A DNA stretch of 6,437 nt from Ilumatobacteraceae bacterium (lineage in GTDB: Bacteria; Actinomycetota; Acidimicrobiia; Acidimicrobiales; Ilumatobacteraceae), in contig JAENVT010000196.1 of the NCBI GenBank assembly GCA_016650435.1, positions 1-6,437 on the forward strand, written 5' to 3'. Positions 1 through 5,417 of this stretch are shown one piece after another. Under the pieces are notes generated by a model that saw only the letters and a program-made list of their open reading frames with translations, made no database searches and was not told the origin of the DNA. How positions within the stretch are numbered: the first letter of the stretch is position 1; each line of letters opens with the position of its first letter. The translations under genes were made by a program, and so were the position numbers.

Positions 1-681
1 AACGCCGTCGGCCTCGGTGCCACCGCCCTTGATCACCTGACCGTACGCCGCCATCACGTTCCAACGGGCGCCACCGGAGGTGAACGGGTTGGGCGTGATC
101 ACCTCGATGCCGGGTTTGGCGAGGTCGGCCCAACCCGAGATGTTCTTGGGGTTGCCCTTGCGTACGACCAACACGACTACGGACTTGGTGACGTTGCCCG
201 CAAATGCATCCTTGTCCCAGTCGTCGGCAACGATGCCCTCCTTGACCAGGCGGGTGACGTCGGGTGACAGTGAGAAAGCGACGTAGTCGGCGGCGAGGCC
301 GGCAACAACCGCTCGGCTCTGGTCGCCTGACGCTCCGTACGACTGGGTGAAGGTGATGTTCTTGCCCTGTGTCGTGGCGTTGAAGGCCGTGATGATCTCC
401 TCGTACGCGGCTTGCGGCGTCGAGTAGGCAACCAACGACAGTTCGGCTGGAGGCAACTCGGTGGCCGCGCTGCTCGTGGCCGTGGTGCCGGCGGAGGCCG
501 TGGTTCCGCTAGCCGCTGTGCTTCCCGCAGCGGCTGTGGTCCCGGGAGTGGCTGTGGTCCCGGCCGAGCCCGCGGTGCTGGCAGCAGAGGGTGTGCTGTC
601 GCTGCCGCAGGCGGTGATTCCGACGACGGCGACCAAGGCAACACCGCGCAGGCGCACAAGGGGGGTTCGGGACAGGAGCAT
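1..681 (-). CDS. Sulfate-binding lipoprotein of an ABC importer (Sbp/CysP family), 3' part beyond window
   Basis: The gene reads from ATG at 681 leftward with no stop, giving 227 codons of a protein that is usually about 340 residues, so roughly the last third is missing. Residues 1-24 form a lipoprotein signal peptide ending in the lipobox I-T-A-C, with Cys25 as the lipidated residue. Residues 26-79 are a Thr/Ala/Ser linker. The mature domain starts near residue 81 and carries the family signatures SYGASGDQS (114-122), a V-V-L-V-V-R-K-G-N-P strand (168-178), a GWADLAKPG segment (183-191) and VITPNPFTSGGARWN (194-208), all typical of sulfate/thiosulfate-binding proteins. It would capture sulfate outside the membrane and deliver it to a CysTWA permease. 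A GGAGGA Shine-Dalgarno site lies 9 nt before the ATG and fixes the start. It is divergent from an Rrf2 regulator. The family call is firm; sulfate versus thiosulfate cannot be told. Confidence 0.93.
   Translation of the reverse strand, partial: MLLSRTPLVRLRGVALVAVVGITACGSDSTPSAASTAGSAGTTATPGTTAAAGSTAASGTTASAGTTATSSAATELPPAELSLVAYSTPQAAYEEIITAFNATTQGKNITFTQSYGASGDQSRAVVAGLAADYVAFSLSPDVTRLVKEGIVADDWDKDAFAGNVTKSVVVLVVRKGNPKNISGWADLAKPGIEVITPNPFTSGGARWNVMAAYGQVIKGGGTEADGV
472..561 (-). repeat. Five 18-bp tandem units encoding a Gly-(Thr/Ser)-Thr-Ala hexapeptide linker
   Basis: Inside the binding-protein gene, residues 41-70 are five consecutive hexapeptides: GTTATP, GTTAAA, GSTAAS, GTTASA, GTTATS. 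Each corresponds to a degenerate 18-bp DNA unit; the first two share their first 12 bases exactly. The repeat sits between the lipidated Cys25 and the folded domain, so it most likely acts as a flexible tether away from the membrane. Repeats of this kind may vary in copy number between strains. Confidence 0.85.
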
Positions 682-741
682 TTTGGGGGGTCCTCCGGAG
701 ACAGGGGGAGAGTCGGTCGGAGCCAACTCTATAATGTTGAT

Positions 742-752
742 CGACTTAGTCG
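742..752. promoter_or_regulatory. Candidate operator: CGACT-T-AGTCG palindrome
   Basis: An 11-bp perfect palindrome around one central base lies in the divergent gap between the sulfate-binding gene and the Rrf2 gene. TATAAT at 730-735 and TATATT at 755-760 flank it, so any protein bound here would cover promoter elements. I cannot assign the hexamers to one direction because no good -35 matches either. The palindrome is seen directly; its role as an operator is inference. Confidence 0.4.
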
Positions 753-758
753 GGTATA

Positions 759-781
759 TTTCCCAGCAGTATGGTGGGAAA
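759..781. promoter_or_regulatory. Candidate operator: TTTCCCA-N9-TGGGAAA inverted repeat
   Basis: Two perfect 7-bp arms (759-765 and 775-781) flank a 9-nt spacer, so the arm centres are 16 bp apart, about one and a half helical turns. It lies 50 bp before the Rrf2 start and 77 bp before the binding-protein start. As the strongest inverted repeat in this gap it is a good candidate for the Rrf2 dimer site. It is not followed by a T-run in either direction, so a terminator is unlikely. Confidence 0.5.
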
Positions 782-799
782 AGCGAAGCATCGTCAAGA

Positions 800-823
800 A
801 CATCCGTCACGACATCCGTCACA
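800..823 (+). repeat. Tandem 12-bp repeat (ACATCCGTCAC) before the Rrf2 start
   Basis: Two adjacent copies of a 12-bp unit, differing only in the last base (G then A), end 8 nt before the GTG start of the Rrf2 gene. They lie in the probable 5' leader or promoter-proximal DNA. They could be an additional protein-binding direct repeat or a simple duplication; nothing in the sequence decides between these. Confidence 0.6.
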
Positions 824-831
824 ATGAAGCC

Positions 832-1323
832 GTGAGAGTCAGCGCCAGCCTCGATTACGCCCTGCGGGCGATGGTCGAGCTTGCCGCGGCCAGCTCACCG
901 GGGCACCCCGCGAAGGCTGACGAGATTGCTGCTCGGCAGGCAATTCCGTCACGATTTCTGTCGCAGCTTCTGGCCGAACTTCGCCGAGCCAAGCTGGTGA
1001 ACAGCGGCAGGGGCTACGCCGGCGGCTACTGGCTCGCGGTCCCACCCGAGTCGATCACAGTCGCCGACATTGCCCGCGTGATCGATGGTCCGTTGGCCGA
1101 CGTGCACGGCGTGTCGCCAGAGCTCTTCGGGCCGCCGGGGGTTGCCGCACCGACGAAGGAGTTGTGGATTGCTGTGCGCGCCGCACTGCGATCGGTGATG
1201 GAACAGGTGACCATCGCCGACCTGGCGGCCGGCGTCCTGCCGCCGGCCGTGTCCGCACTGCTCGACGATCCCGACGCATGGATTCGCCGGCCGGATCCGC
1301 TGAACGAATCAAAACCGGTTTGA
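832..1323 (+). CDS. Rrf2-family transcriptional regulator without Fe-S cysteines
   Basis: The 163-aa protein begins with the family hallmark R-V-S-A-S-L-D-Y-A-L-R, which fixes the start at GTG 832 even though the frame stays open far upstream. A winged helix-turn-helix follows: recognition region A-D-E-I-A-A-R-Q-A-I-P-S-R-F-L (29-43), helix to residue 55, and the wing SGRGYAGGYWL (58-68). Residues 75-88 (ITVADIARVIDGPL) form the usual start of the dimerisation helix. There is no cysteine anywhere, so the three-Cys Fe-S site of IscR or NsrR is absent. That points to the cluster-free branch, which includes CymR-like cysteine regulators. Divergence from a sulfate-binding protein makes a sulfur-responsive repressor the best inference. 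No clear Shine-Dalgarno site precedes the GTG. The final residues (about 150-163) are a charged tail. Confidence 0.92.
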   Translation: MRVSASLDYALRAMVELAAASSPGHPAKADEIAARQAIPSRFLSQLLAELRRAKLVNSGRGYAGGYWLAVPPESITVADIARVIDGPLADVHGVSPELFGPPGVAAPTKELWIAVRAALRSVMEQVTIADLAAGVLPPAVSALLDDPDAWIRRPDPLNESKPV

Positions 1324-1365
1324 TCCGTGTGGATGTTTGATCCGCGTGTTGTATGGGTATTTGCC

Positions 1366-1405
1366 GACTCCGCGCTGACGAGCGGATCCGACACCATAGG
1401 GAGTC
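1366..1405 (+). promoter_or_regulatory. Possible leader hairpin masking a Shine-Dalgarno site
   Basis: GACTCC (1366-1371) is perfectly complementary to GGAGTC (1400-1405), which overlaps the AGGGAG Shine-Dalgarno site (1398-1403) of the small ORF at 1412. Between the arms, CGCT-gacg-AGCG (1373-1384) forms an inner hairpin and CGGATCCG (1383-1390) is self-complementary. A 6-bp match can occur by chance, and no known riboswitch fold is recognised. Confidence 0.25.
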
Positions 1406-1411
1406 ACTGCG

Positions 1412-1564
1412 ATGGACGATCAGTCGATGAGGGTGCCGGCCGCTGGTAGTGCCGATGAGTTGACGACCGCGTGTACCGAGTTCGTCGAGCCTGTCGAAGC
1501 AGAAGGAACTAGCCGCAGCGCGAGTCTGGCGTTCGATCGCCGATCATGGCTCGATCTGGGTTAG
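1412..1564 (+). CDS. Possible small ORF, 50 aa, unknown
   Basis: An ATG with a good Shine-Dalgarno site (AGGGAG, 8 nt spacing) opens a 50-codon frame ending at TAG 1562-1564, 10 nt before the convergent AraC stop. The product starts MDDQSMRVPA and ends RRSWLDLG. It is acidic in the middle, has one Cys (21) and one Trp (46), and shows no membrane segment or known domain. About 63% of third codon positions are G or C, lower than expected for a native gene here, and a REP-like sequence lies inside it. Both points argue against a conserved gene. It is kept because of its ribosome site and because it fills most of the gap between Rrf2 and AraC. Confidence 0.3.
   Translation: MDDQSMRVPAAGSADELTTACTEFVEPVEAEGTSRSASLAFDRRSWLDLG
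1480..1499. repeat. REP-like imperfect hairpin sequence
   Basis: The sequence GTTCGTCGAGCCTGTCGAAG contains TTCG/CGAA arms that extend with one mismatch. It resembles the widespread dispersed hairpin family (GTTCGTC...GAGCCTGTCGAAG) found in intergenic DNA of many GC-rich genomes. Only one copy is present here, so the assignment rests on recognition alone. Confidence 0.35.
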
Positions 1565-1574
1565 TCACGGGTTT

Positions 1575-2492
1575 CTAGACAGTCCTGGAGGCGACTGATC
1601 GGCGATAGGCGCCAGGTGTCTGACCCACGATGCGCTTGAACGTCGTTGCCAAATGGCTTTGACTGGCAAACCCCGTCTCGTAGGCAATGCGCGAGATCGG
1701 CAGATCGGTGTGGCGCAGCAGCTTCTTGGTCCGCTCGACGCGACGCAGGATCACGTAGCGATACGGCGGCATGCCAACAACCTTGGTGAACGCGGCGGCA
1801 AAGGTATGCGGAGCGATGCCCGCTTCGGTAGCGAGTCGCTCGAGCGCCAGATCCTCACCGAGTGCCGACTCGATGAGATCGCGCACGTGGCTCATTCGGG
1901 CGTGCGCTGCGTCGCCGACCGTGTCGCACGGGATGCCAAAGGTGGTGGTCGACGTGGTGCCCGTCGAGTGACAACGCAGGAGATGCATGGTGATGAGCCG
2001 CACGAGGTGATCGGCATAGATGCCGTCGGACGGACTGGTCGCGTCGTTGCGGGCTGTGTTGAGCAGAGCGAGAGCCAGCTGTTCGAGCAAACCGTCGCTG
2101 AAACCGAGCTTTGGGAGCAGCTCGACGCGTGACGGTTCGAGGCCGAACTGTTCCTCGGCGACCCGGTCGACCATGCCGCGGCGCAGGTAGATCAGTTGGA
2201 TGTCGGGCGAGCCAGTCAACTGCCACGACGACGACCGGTTCGCCGGGACCACGCCAAAATGCCGCGGACGAAGCTCGACCGAATCGGTGCGCCCCTCTTG
2301 GTCGATAACACGAGTGACGGCTGCAGCGCGGTTGCTGCAATAGGCGATGCAGTAGTGGGGAACGGCATGCAGCGTGCGTCGCCACGGAGCCTCGGTGGCC
2401 AGCGATGTGTATGCGTCATGCCAACCGAGACCACGGGAATCGGCGAGGAGTCGATGTTTCGGCCACAGCGCGATGCCGTGCGTCTCGTCCAT
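1575..2492 (-). CDS. AraC-family transcriptional regulator
   Basis: From ATG 2492 the product is 305 aa. Residues 8-190 form a sensor-type domain beginning LWPKHRLL and GLGWHDAYTSL, the pattern of AraC regulators found beside catabolic genes; its ligand is unknown. The C-terminal 105 residues (about 200-305) are a two-part AraC/XylS DNA-binding domain: first helix-turn-helix LALERLATEAGIAPHTFAAAF, second ISRIAYETGFASQSHLATTFKR, followed by the hallmark VGQTPGAYRR. The frame is open to 2681, with other possible starts at GTG 2585 and ATG 2633. I prefer 2492 because the domain begins just after it and because paired operator-like boxes lie at 2531-2589. No start has a strong Shine-Dalgarno site. 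It is divergent from a flavin monooxygenase gene, which is its probable target. Confidence 0.92.
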   Translation of the reverse strand: MDETHGIALWPKHRLLADSRGLGWHDAYTSLATEAPWRRTLHAVPHYCIAYCSNRAAAVTRVIDQEGRTDSVELRPRHFGVVPANRSSSWQLTGSPDIQLIYLRRGMVDRVAEEQFGLEPSRVELLPKLGFSDGLLEQLALALLNTARNDATSPSDGIYADHLVRLITMHLLRCHSTGTTSTTTFGIPCDTVGDAAHARMSHVRDLIESALGEDLALERLATEAGIAPHTFAAAFTKVVGMPPYRYVILRRVERTKKLLRHTDLPISRIAYETGFASQSHLATTFKRIVGQTPGAYRRSVASRTV

Positions 2493-2530
2493 CGGAAACT
2501 CGGCGTACGTCACCGGCGACGAGGATGGTC

Positions 2531-2589
2531 GAATGTGATCAACGACGTCCGTTTCTTGAAAGACACGCCCGGAGTCGTTCGTCACAATC
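2531..2589. promoter_or_regulatory. Paired inverted 16-nt boxes, candidate AraC operator
   Basis: GAATGTGATCAACGAC at 2531-2546 (plus) and GATTGTGACGAACGAC at 2574-2589 (minus) match at 13 of 16 positions, with an identical TGTGA and AACGAC in each. Measured between the same bases of the 13-nt cores (2534-2546 and 2574-2586) the centres are 40 bp apart, close to four helical turns. The proximal box overlaps the expected -35 of a promoter whose -10 could be GGTAAT (2596-2601), an arrangement seen with AraC-type activators. The match is seen directly; the function is inference. Confidence 0.5.
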
Positions 2590-2595
2590 ACCAAA

Positions 2596-2623
2596 GGTAA
2601 TCCACATTTTTCGCCACAGGGGG
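2596..2623 (+). promoter_or_regulatory. Possible -10 and Shine-Dalgarno site of the monooxygenase gene
   Basis: GGTAAT (2596-2601) matches four of six -10 consensus bases and has no recognisable -35, as expected for an activator-dependent promoter. AGGGGG (2618-2623) is a strong Shine-Dalgarno site 8 nt before ATG 2632 and fixes the monooxygenase start. The ribosome site is secure; the -10 is tentative. Confidence 0.5.
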
Positions 2624-2631
2624 CCGAAACC

Positions 2632-4290
2632 ATGTCGCTACCTGATTCCACGCCCGACATAGACGTGCCGGTGCTCGTCATCGGCGGGAGCCTCGTCGGC
2701 TTGGCGACATCGATGTTCCTCGCCCAGCATGATGTCGAGGTGCTCTCGGTGGAGAAGCACTACGGCACAGCGATCCACCCTCGCGCCGGATACTTCCAAT
2801 TGCGCACCATCGAATTGATGCGGGTGGCAGGGATCGAGGATCGGGTTCGCGCCGCCGCGCTGGAGCTCTACGAGCCGGACGGCGGGCTGAATGCCGTCGA
2901 GACACTCACCGGGCGAGAAATTGCCAACTACATCCCCAACATCAACGGTGGTGTGGCCGATGTCAGCCCGGCGCGTCGCCTGTTCATGCCTCAACAGGTG
3001 CTCGAGCCGCTGCTCTTGGAACGGGCCCGCGAGTTCGGCGCCCGCTTCCAATACGCGACGGAGTTCGCCGGTTACGTTCAGGATGACGATGGCGTTACGG
3101 CGACCGTGCGCAACGTCGACGACGGCAGCGAACAGTTGATTCGAGCGCGATACATGGTCGCCTGTGATGGTAATCGCAGCCCGATCCGCGAAAGCCTCGG
3201 GATCAAGATGATCGGTCACGGGTTGATGTCTCGCAGCGTCACCATCTATTTCCGCGCCGACTGCTCGGTGGCGTTGCGCGGCCGCAACCTTGGTGTGATC
3301 TACGTGAACAACCCGAATGTGCGTGGATTCTTTCGGTTGGAAAAGACTGGTCTCGGCGGCTTCCTCGTGGTGTTCACCGTTGGTGACATCAATCAGCCTG
3401 GGGCTCGCTACGTGGCCGACACCATCACCGACGAGATGGCAGCCCAGCTTGTGCGCGATGCGGTCGGCGATCCCGATCTCGAGGTCAATGTGCTCGACGT
3501 CGACAAGTGGCGCGCCGTTGCCGAGGCCGCGGCGACGTTCCAACGCGGGCGCATCTTCTTGGCGGGCGATGCTGCCCACACAATGCCACCGACCGGCGGC
3601 TTCGGTGGCAACACCGGTATCCAGGATGCCCACAACATCGCGTGGAAGTTGGCATTGGTGCTCGAAGGAAAGGCTGGACCTGCATTGGTCGACACCTACG
3701 ACCAGGAGCGCCAGCCGGCCGGTGCGCAGGCAATCGAGCAGGCCTACAACCGTTACGTGCTGCGTTCGGATCCCGACCTCGGCACCGAGGGGATGCATGA
3801 GGCAATTCCCGATATGCACGTCGAGTTCAATCGCTACCGATCGACCGCCGTTCTCCCGGACCCCGGGTACGTCGACGACGGCGTGGCCGACATCGACCCA
3901 CGACAATCCTTCGGACTGCCAGGCACGCGGGCACCGCACGTGGAACTGGTTGGGGAGGGCAAGCCGTTGTCGACCCTTGACCTGTACGTCGGCGATTTCG
4001 TTCTGATCGCCGGCCCCGATGGCGCGGCGTGGGCCGACGCGGCGAAGGCAGTCAGTGCCGACCTCGGCGTGAATGTGGTCTCGCACACAGTCGGTGGCCG
4101 AGTTGGCAACGTCGTCATCGCCCAGGCCGACGAATCGGCGCCATCGTTCCCCACCGCGTATGGGATCACGCGGTCCGGGGCGACGTTGGTGCGGCCCGAC
4201 GGATACGTCGCCTGGCGAGCTGCGACGTACACCGCGGACGCCTCCGATCGCCTATCGACGGCTCTGCGCCGAGTGCTTGCCCGGTCATAG
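2632..4290 (+). CDS. FAD-dependent aromatic monooxygenase (PheA/TfdB/TcmG type)
   Basis: The 552-aa product is a full-length class A flavoprotein hydroxylase that would use NAD(P)H and O2 to hydroxylate a phenolic or polycyclic aromatic substrate in the cytoplasm. It has the N-terminal dinucleotide fold VLVIGGSLVGL (FAD loop residues 18-23, with Ser20 where the third Gly of GxGxxG is usual) and acidic Glu41 for the ribose. The DG motif is at 179-180 (CDGNRSPIR), and the GD motif GDAAHTMPP at 312-320 runs into GGFGGNTGIQDAHN (322-335). After PGTRAPH (430-436) comes the thioredoxin-like C-terminal domain ending with RPDGYVAW (521-528), as in polyketide-ring and phenol hydroxylases. No reductase or cyclase gene lies nearby, so a role in aromatic breakdown or detoxification is more likely than antibiotic synthesis, but the substrate is not readable. 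It is probably controlled by the divergent AraC regulator. Confidence 0.94.
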   Translation: MSLPDSTPDIDVPVLVIGGSLVGLATSMFLAQHDVEVLSVEKHYGTAIHPRAGYFQLRTIELMRVAGIEDRVRAAALELYEPDGGLNAVETLTGREIANYIPNINGGVADVSPARRLFMPQQVLEPLLLERAREFGARFQYATEFAGYVQDDDGVTATVRNVDDGSEQLIRARYMVACDGNRSPIRESLGIKMIGHGLMSRSVTIYFRADCSVALRGRNLGVIYVNNPNVRGFFRLEKTGLGGFLVVFTVGDINQPGARYVADTITDEMAAQLVRDAVGDPDLEVNVLDVDKWRAVAEAAATFQRGRIFLAGDAAHTMPPTGGFGGNTGIQDAHNIAWKLALVLEGKAGPALVDTYDQERQPAGAQAIEQAYNRYVLRSDPDLGTEGMHEAIPDMHVEFNRYRSTAVLPDPGYVDDGVADIDPRQSFGLPGTRAPHVELVGEGKPLSTLDLYVGDFVLIAGPDGAAWADAAKAVSADLGVNVVSHTVGGRVGNVVIAQADESAPSFPTAYGITRSGATLVRPDGYVAWRAATYTADASDRLSTALRRVLARS

Positions 4291-4319
4291 CCGTCGCGTC
4301 GCTATGTGACCGAGCAGCT

Positions 4320-4338
4320 GGCATACTCCGGGTATGCC
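4320..4338. promoter_or_regulatory. Inverted repeat over the start codon (GGCATAC-N5-GTATGCC)
   Basis: Perfect 7-bp arms flank TCCGG, and the ATG of the small membrane protein lies in the right arm. CATACT (4322-4327) matches four of six -10 bases and ends 6 nt before the ATG, as expected of a leaderless transcript; no -35 fits well. If transcription starts further upstream, the RNA hairpin would bury the start codon. Otherwise the repeat may be a DNA operator. Confidence 0.4.
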
Positions 4339-4525
4339 GACGGAACCAAGCGCGACCCGCTCGGTGTTGGCGACGATCGTTGGATATGTGCTGGTCGCCG
4401 TGGTCGTCGTGGTGCTGTTCAACTTCATCATCGGCACCATCTTCTGGTTGGTCCGCACTGTGCTGATCATCGTGGCGCTGCTCGGCTTGCTGACGATCTA
4501 TCTGAAGTTGAAGTCGCCAGACTGA
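4334..4525 (+). CDS. Small membrane protein, 63 aa, two predicted helices
   Basis: A short polar N-terminus (residues 1-10) is followed by an almost unbroken hydrophobic stretch to residue 57. It contains five consecutive valines and is best read as two helices (about 11-30 and 35-57, or split at Arg41), then a basic tail KLKSPD. No family is recognised. It follows the monooxygenase stop by 43 nt on the same strand, so read-through is possible, but the inverted repeat at its start suggests separate control. There is no clear Shine-Dalgarno site. It converges on the SGNH-type hydrolase, with stops 19 nt apart. Confidence 0.7.
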   Translation: MPTEPSATRSVLATIVGYVLVAVVVVVLFNFIIGTIFWLVRTVLIIVALLGLLTIYLKLKSPD

Positions 4526-4544
4526 GGGCGCTGGCTTCGACGCG

Positions 4545-5360
4545 CTATTTCTTGTACAACGCAGTCACGTCGGCTATCGGTGGTTGTGTGTCCGGATTCG
4601 AGCAGACAGCCTCGACCGCACCTCCGGGAACCGTCGGCTTTGCGCACGGCAGACCCTCGGTGTGGGCAACCCACCGGGCGATGTAGTCGGCCACACCGAG
4701 CGCTCCGTCGAGCGTCAGGTGGATGCCGTCGCGTGAGAACCAGCCGCTATCAGCCGGCGCGTGCGGATACCACTGCGCCAACAAGACGTCTGGAAAGGCG
4801 CCAGAGGCGACCTTGTCGCGCAACGTCTGATTGTTCTTGACGAACGCCTCGTCGGCGCGCTCGCCTGTCAGCAGTTTGTACTGCACGTCCTGGCGATATG
4901 TGAGCCAGATGATGTGGCGGGCACCCTTCGCTCGTGCTGCGGCCACGACCTCGTCGAAGCTGTTGGGGAACGAGGTCCACCATTCGTCGTATCCAGCCAT
5001 GATCACAACGTCGTCGAAATCGCCATCTGCTTTGCCGATTGCTTCGACAGCGTTGGATGGCAGAGGGCGTTGGCCGCACGATGGGATGCCGAGCGTGCGG
5101 CACGACTTCGCATCGAACACGTATTTGAATCCGAGCAGCGCCCTGTACCCGTTGTAGCGATCGACCGAAAGCAACGTCGAGTCTCCGATCAGCAGCACTC
5201 GTGGCACACGCGGTTTCGGCGACGCCGCTACCGTCGTTGCCACAGCCGGGACCCCAGTAACCGCCGACACAGCCGGAGGCTCGGCAGCGGGCGTTGTAGA
5301 TCCACACGCGGCGACAACGGTCAGTGCCGCGGCGGCAAGCAGATGAGCGCCCCGTTTCAT
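4545..5360 (-). CDS. SGNH/GDSL-type hydrolase lipoprotein
   Basis: The 271-aa product has a lipoprotein signal peptide (M-K-R, hydrophobic core 5-17, lipobox V-A-A-C with Cys19) and an Ala/Pro/Thr/Val linker to about residue 50. The hydrolase domain starts with V-L-L-I-G-D-S-T: Ser61 is the nucleophile. Asp211 and His214 in SRDGIHLTLDG complete the triad. Block III reads MAGYDEWW (121-128), so the usual GxND Asn is replaced by Asp125. Cysteine pairs at 87/95 and 239/253 could form disulfides outside the membrane. The substrate is probably an ester or acyl group on a cell-envelope polymer, as for O-acetyl esterases or acyltransferase partner domains, but the sequence does not decide it. The frame extends to TTG 5396; ATG 5360 is chosen because a promoter places the transcript start at it and the signal peptide begins there. 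Confidence 0.88.
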   Translation of the reverse strand: MKRGAHLLAAAALTVVAACGSTTPAAEPPAVSAVTGVPAVATTVAASPKPRVPRVLLIGDSTLLSVDRYNGYRALLGFKYVFDAKSCRTLGIPSCGQRPLPSNAVEAIGKADGDFDDVVIMAGYDEWWTSFPNSFDEVVAAARAKGARHIIWLTYRQDVQYKLLTGERADEAFVKNNQTLRDKVASGAFPDVLLAQWYPHAPADSGWFSRDGIHLTLDGALGVADYIARWVAHTEGLPCAKPTVPGGAVEAVCSNPDTQPPIADVTALYKK

Positions 5361-5396
5361 CTCGGCACTGTAGCGACGCTGGGTTTCAGTGCTCAA
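5361..5396 (-). promoter_or_regulatory. Leaderless promoter of the SGNH-type hydrolase gene
   Basis: On the minus strand, TTGAGC (-35, plus positions 5391-5396) is separated by 18 nt from TACAGT (-10, plus positions 5367-5372), and 6 nt follow before the ATG at 5360. Both hexamers match four of six consensus bases. The spacing puts transcription start at the A of the ATG, which agrees with the lack of a Shine-Dalgarno site. Confidence 0.6.
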
Positions 5397-5417
5397 GAAC
5401 GCAATGACCCAGGACGA

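Noticed and set aside
412..831. Upstream in-frame extension of the Rrf2 gene to ATG 412
   Set aside because: It is antisense to the sulfate-binding gene, low in complexity, and would precede the conserved N-terminus R-V-S-A-S-L-D-Y-A-L-R by 140 residues.
824..835. Minicistron ATG-AAG-CCG-TGA overlapping the Rrf2 GTG start
   Set aside because: It has no Shine-Dalgarno site and is only three codons; a start-stop overlap this short is easily chance.
1308..1324. Near-palindrome ATCAAA(A)CCGGTTTGAT at the Rrf2 stop codon
   Set aside because: It has no loop and no following T-run, so it is not a convincing terminator.
2631..2634. Back-to-back start codons sharing CATG (AraC ATG 2633 and monooxygenase ATG 2632)
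   Set aside because: The AraC protein more likely starts at 2492, since the extra residues have no family match and would overlie the paired boxes.
2638..4086. 482-codon open frame on the minus strand
   Set aside because: It is fully antisense to the monooxygenase, whose motifs are complete, and its translation has no recognisable domain; it is a GC-rich shadow frame.
4526..4544. Bidirectional terminator between the convergent membrane-protein and hydrolase genes
   Set aside because: Only a weak GCGC pairing is visible around here, with no T-run on either strand.
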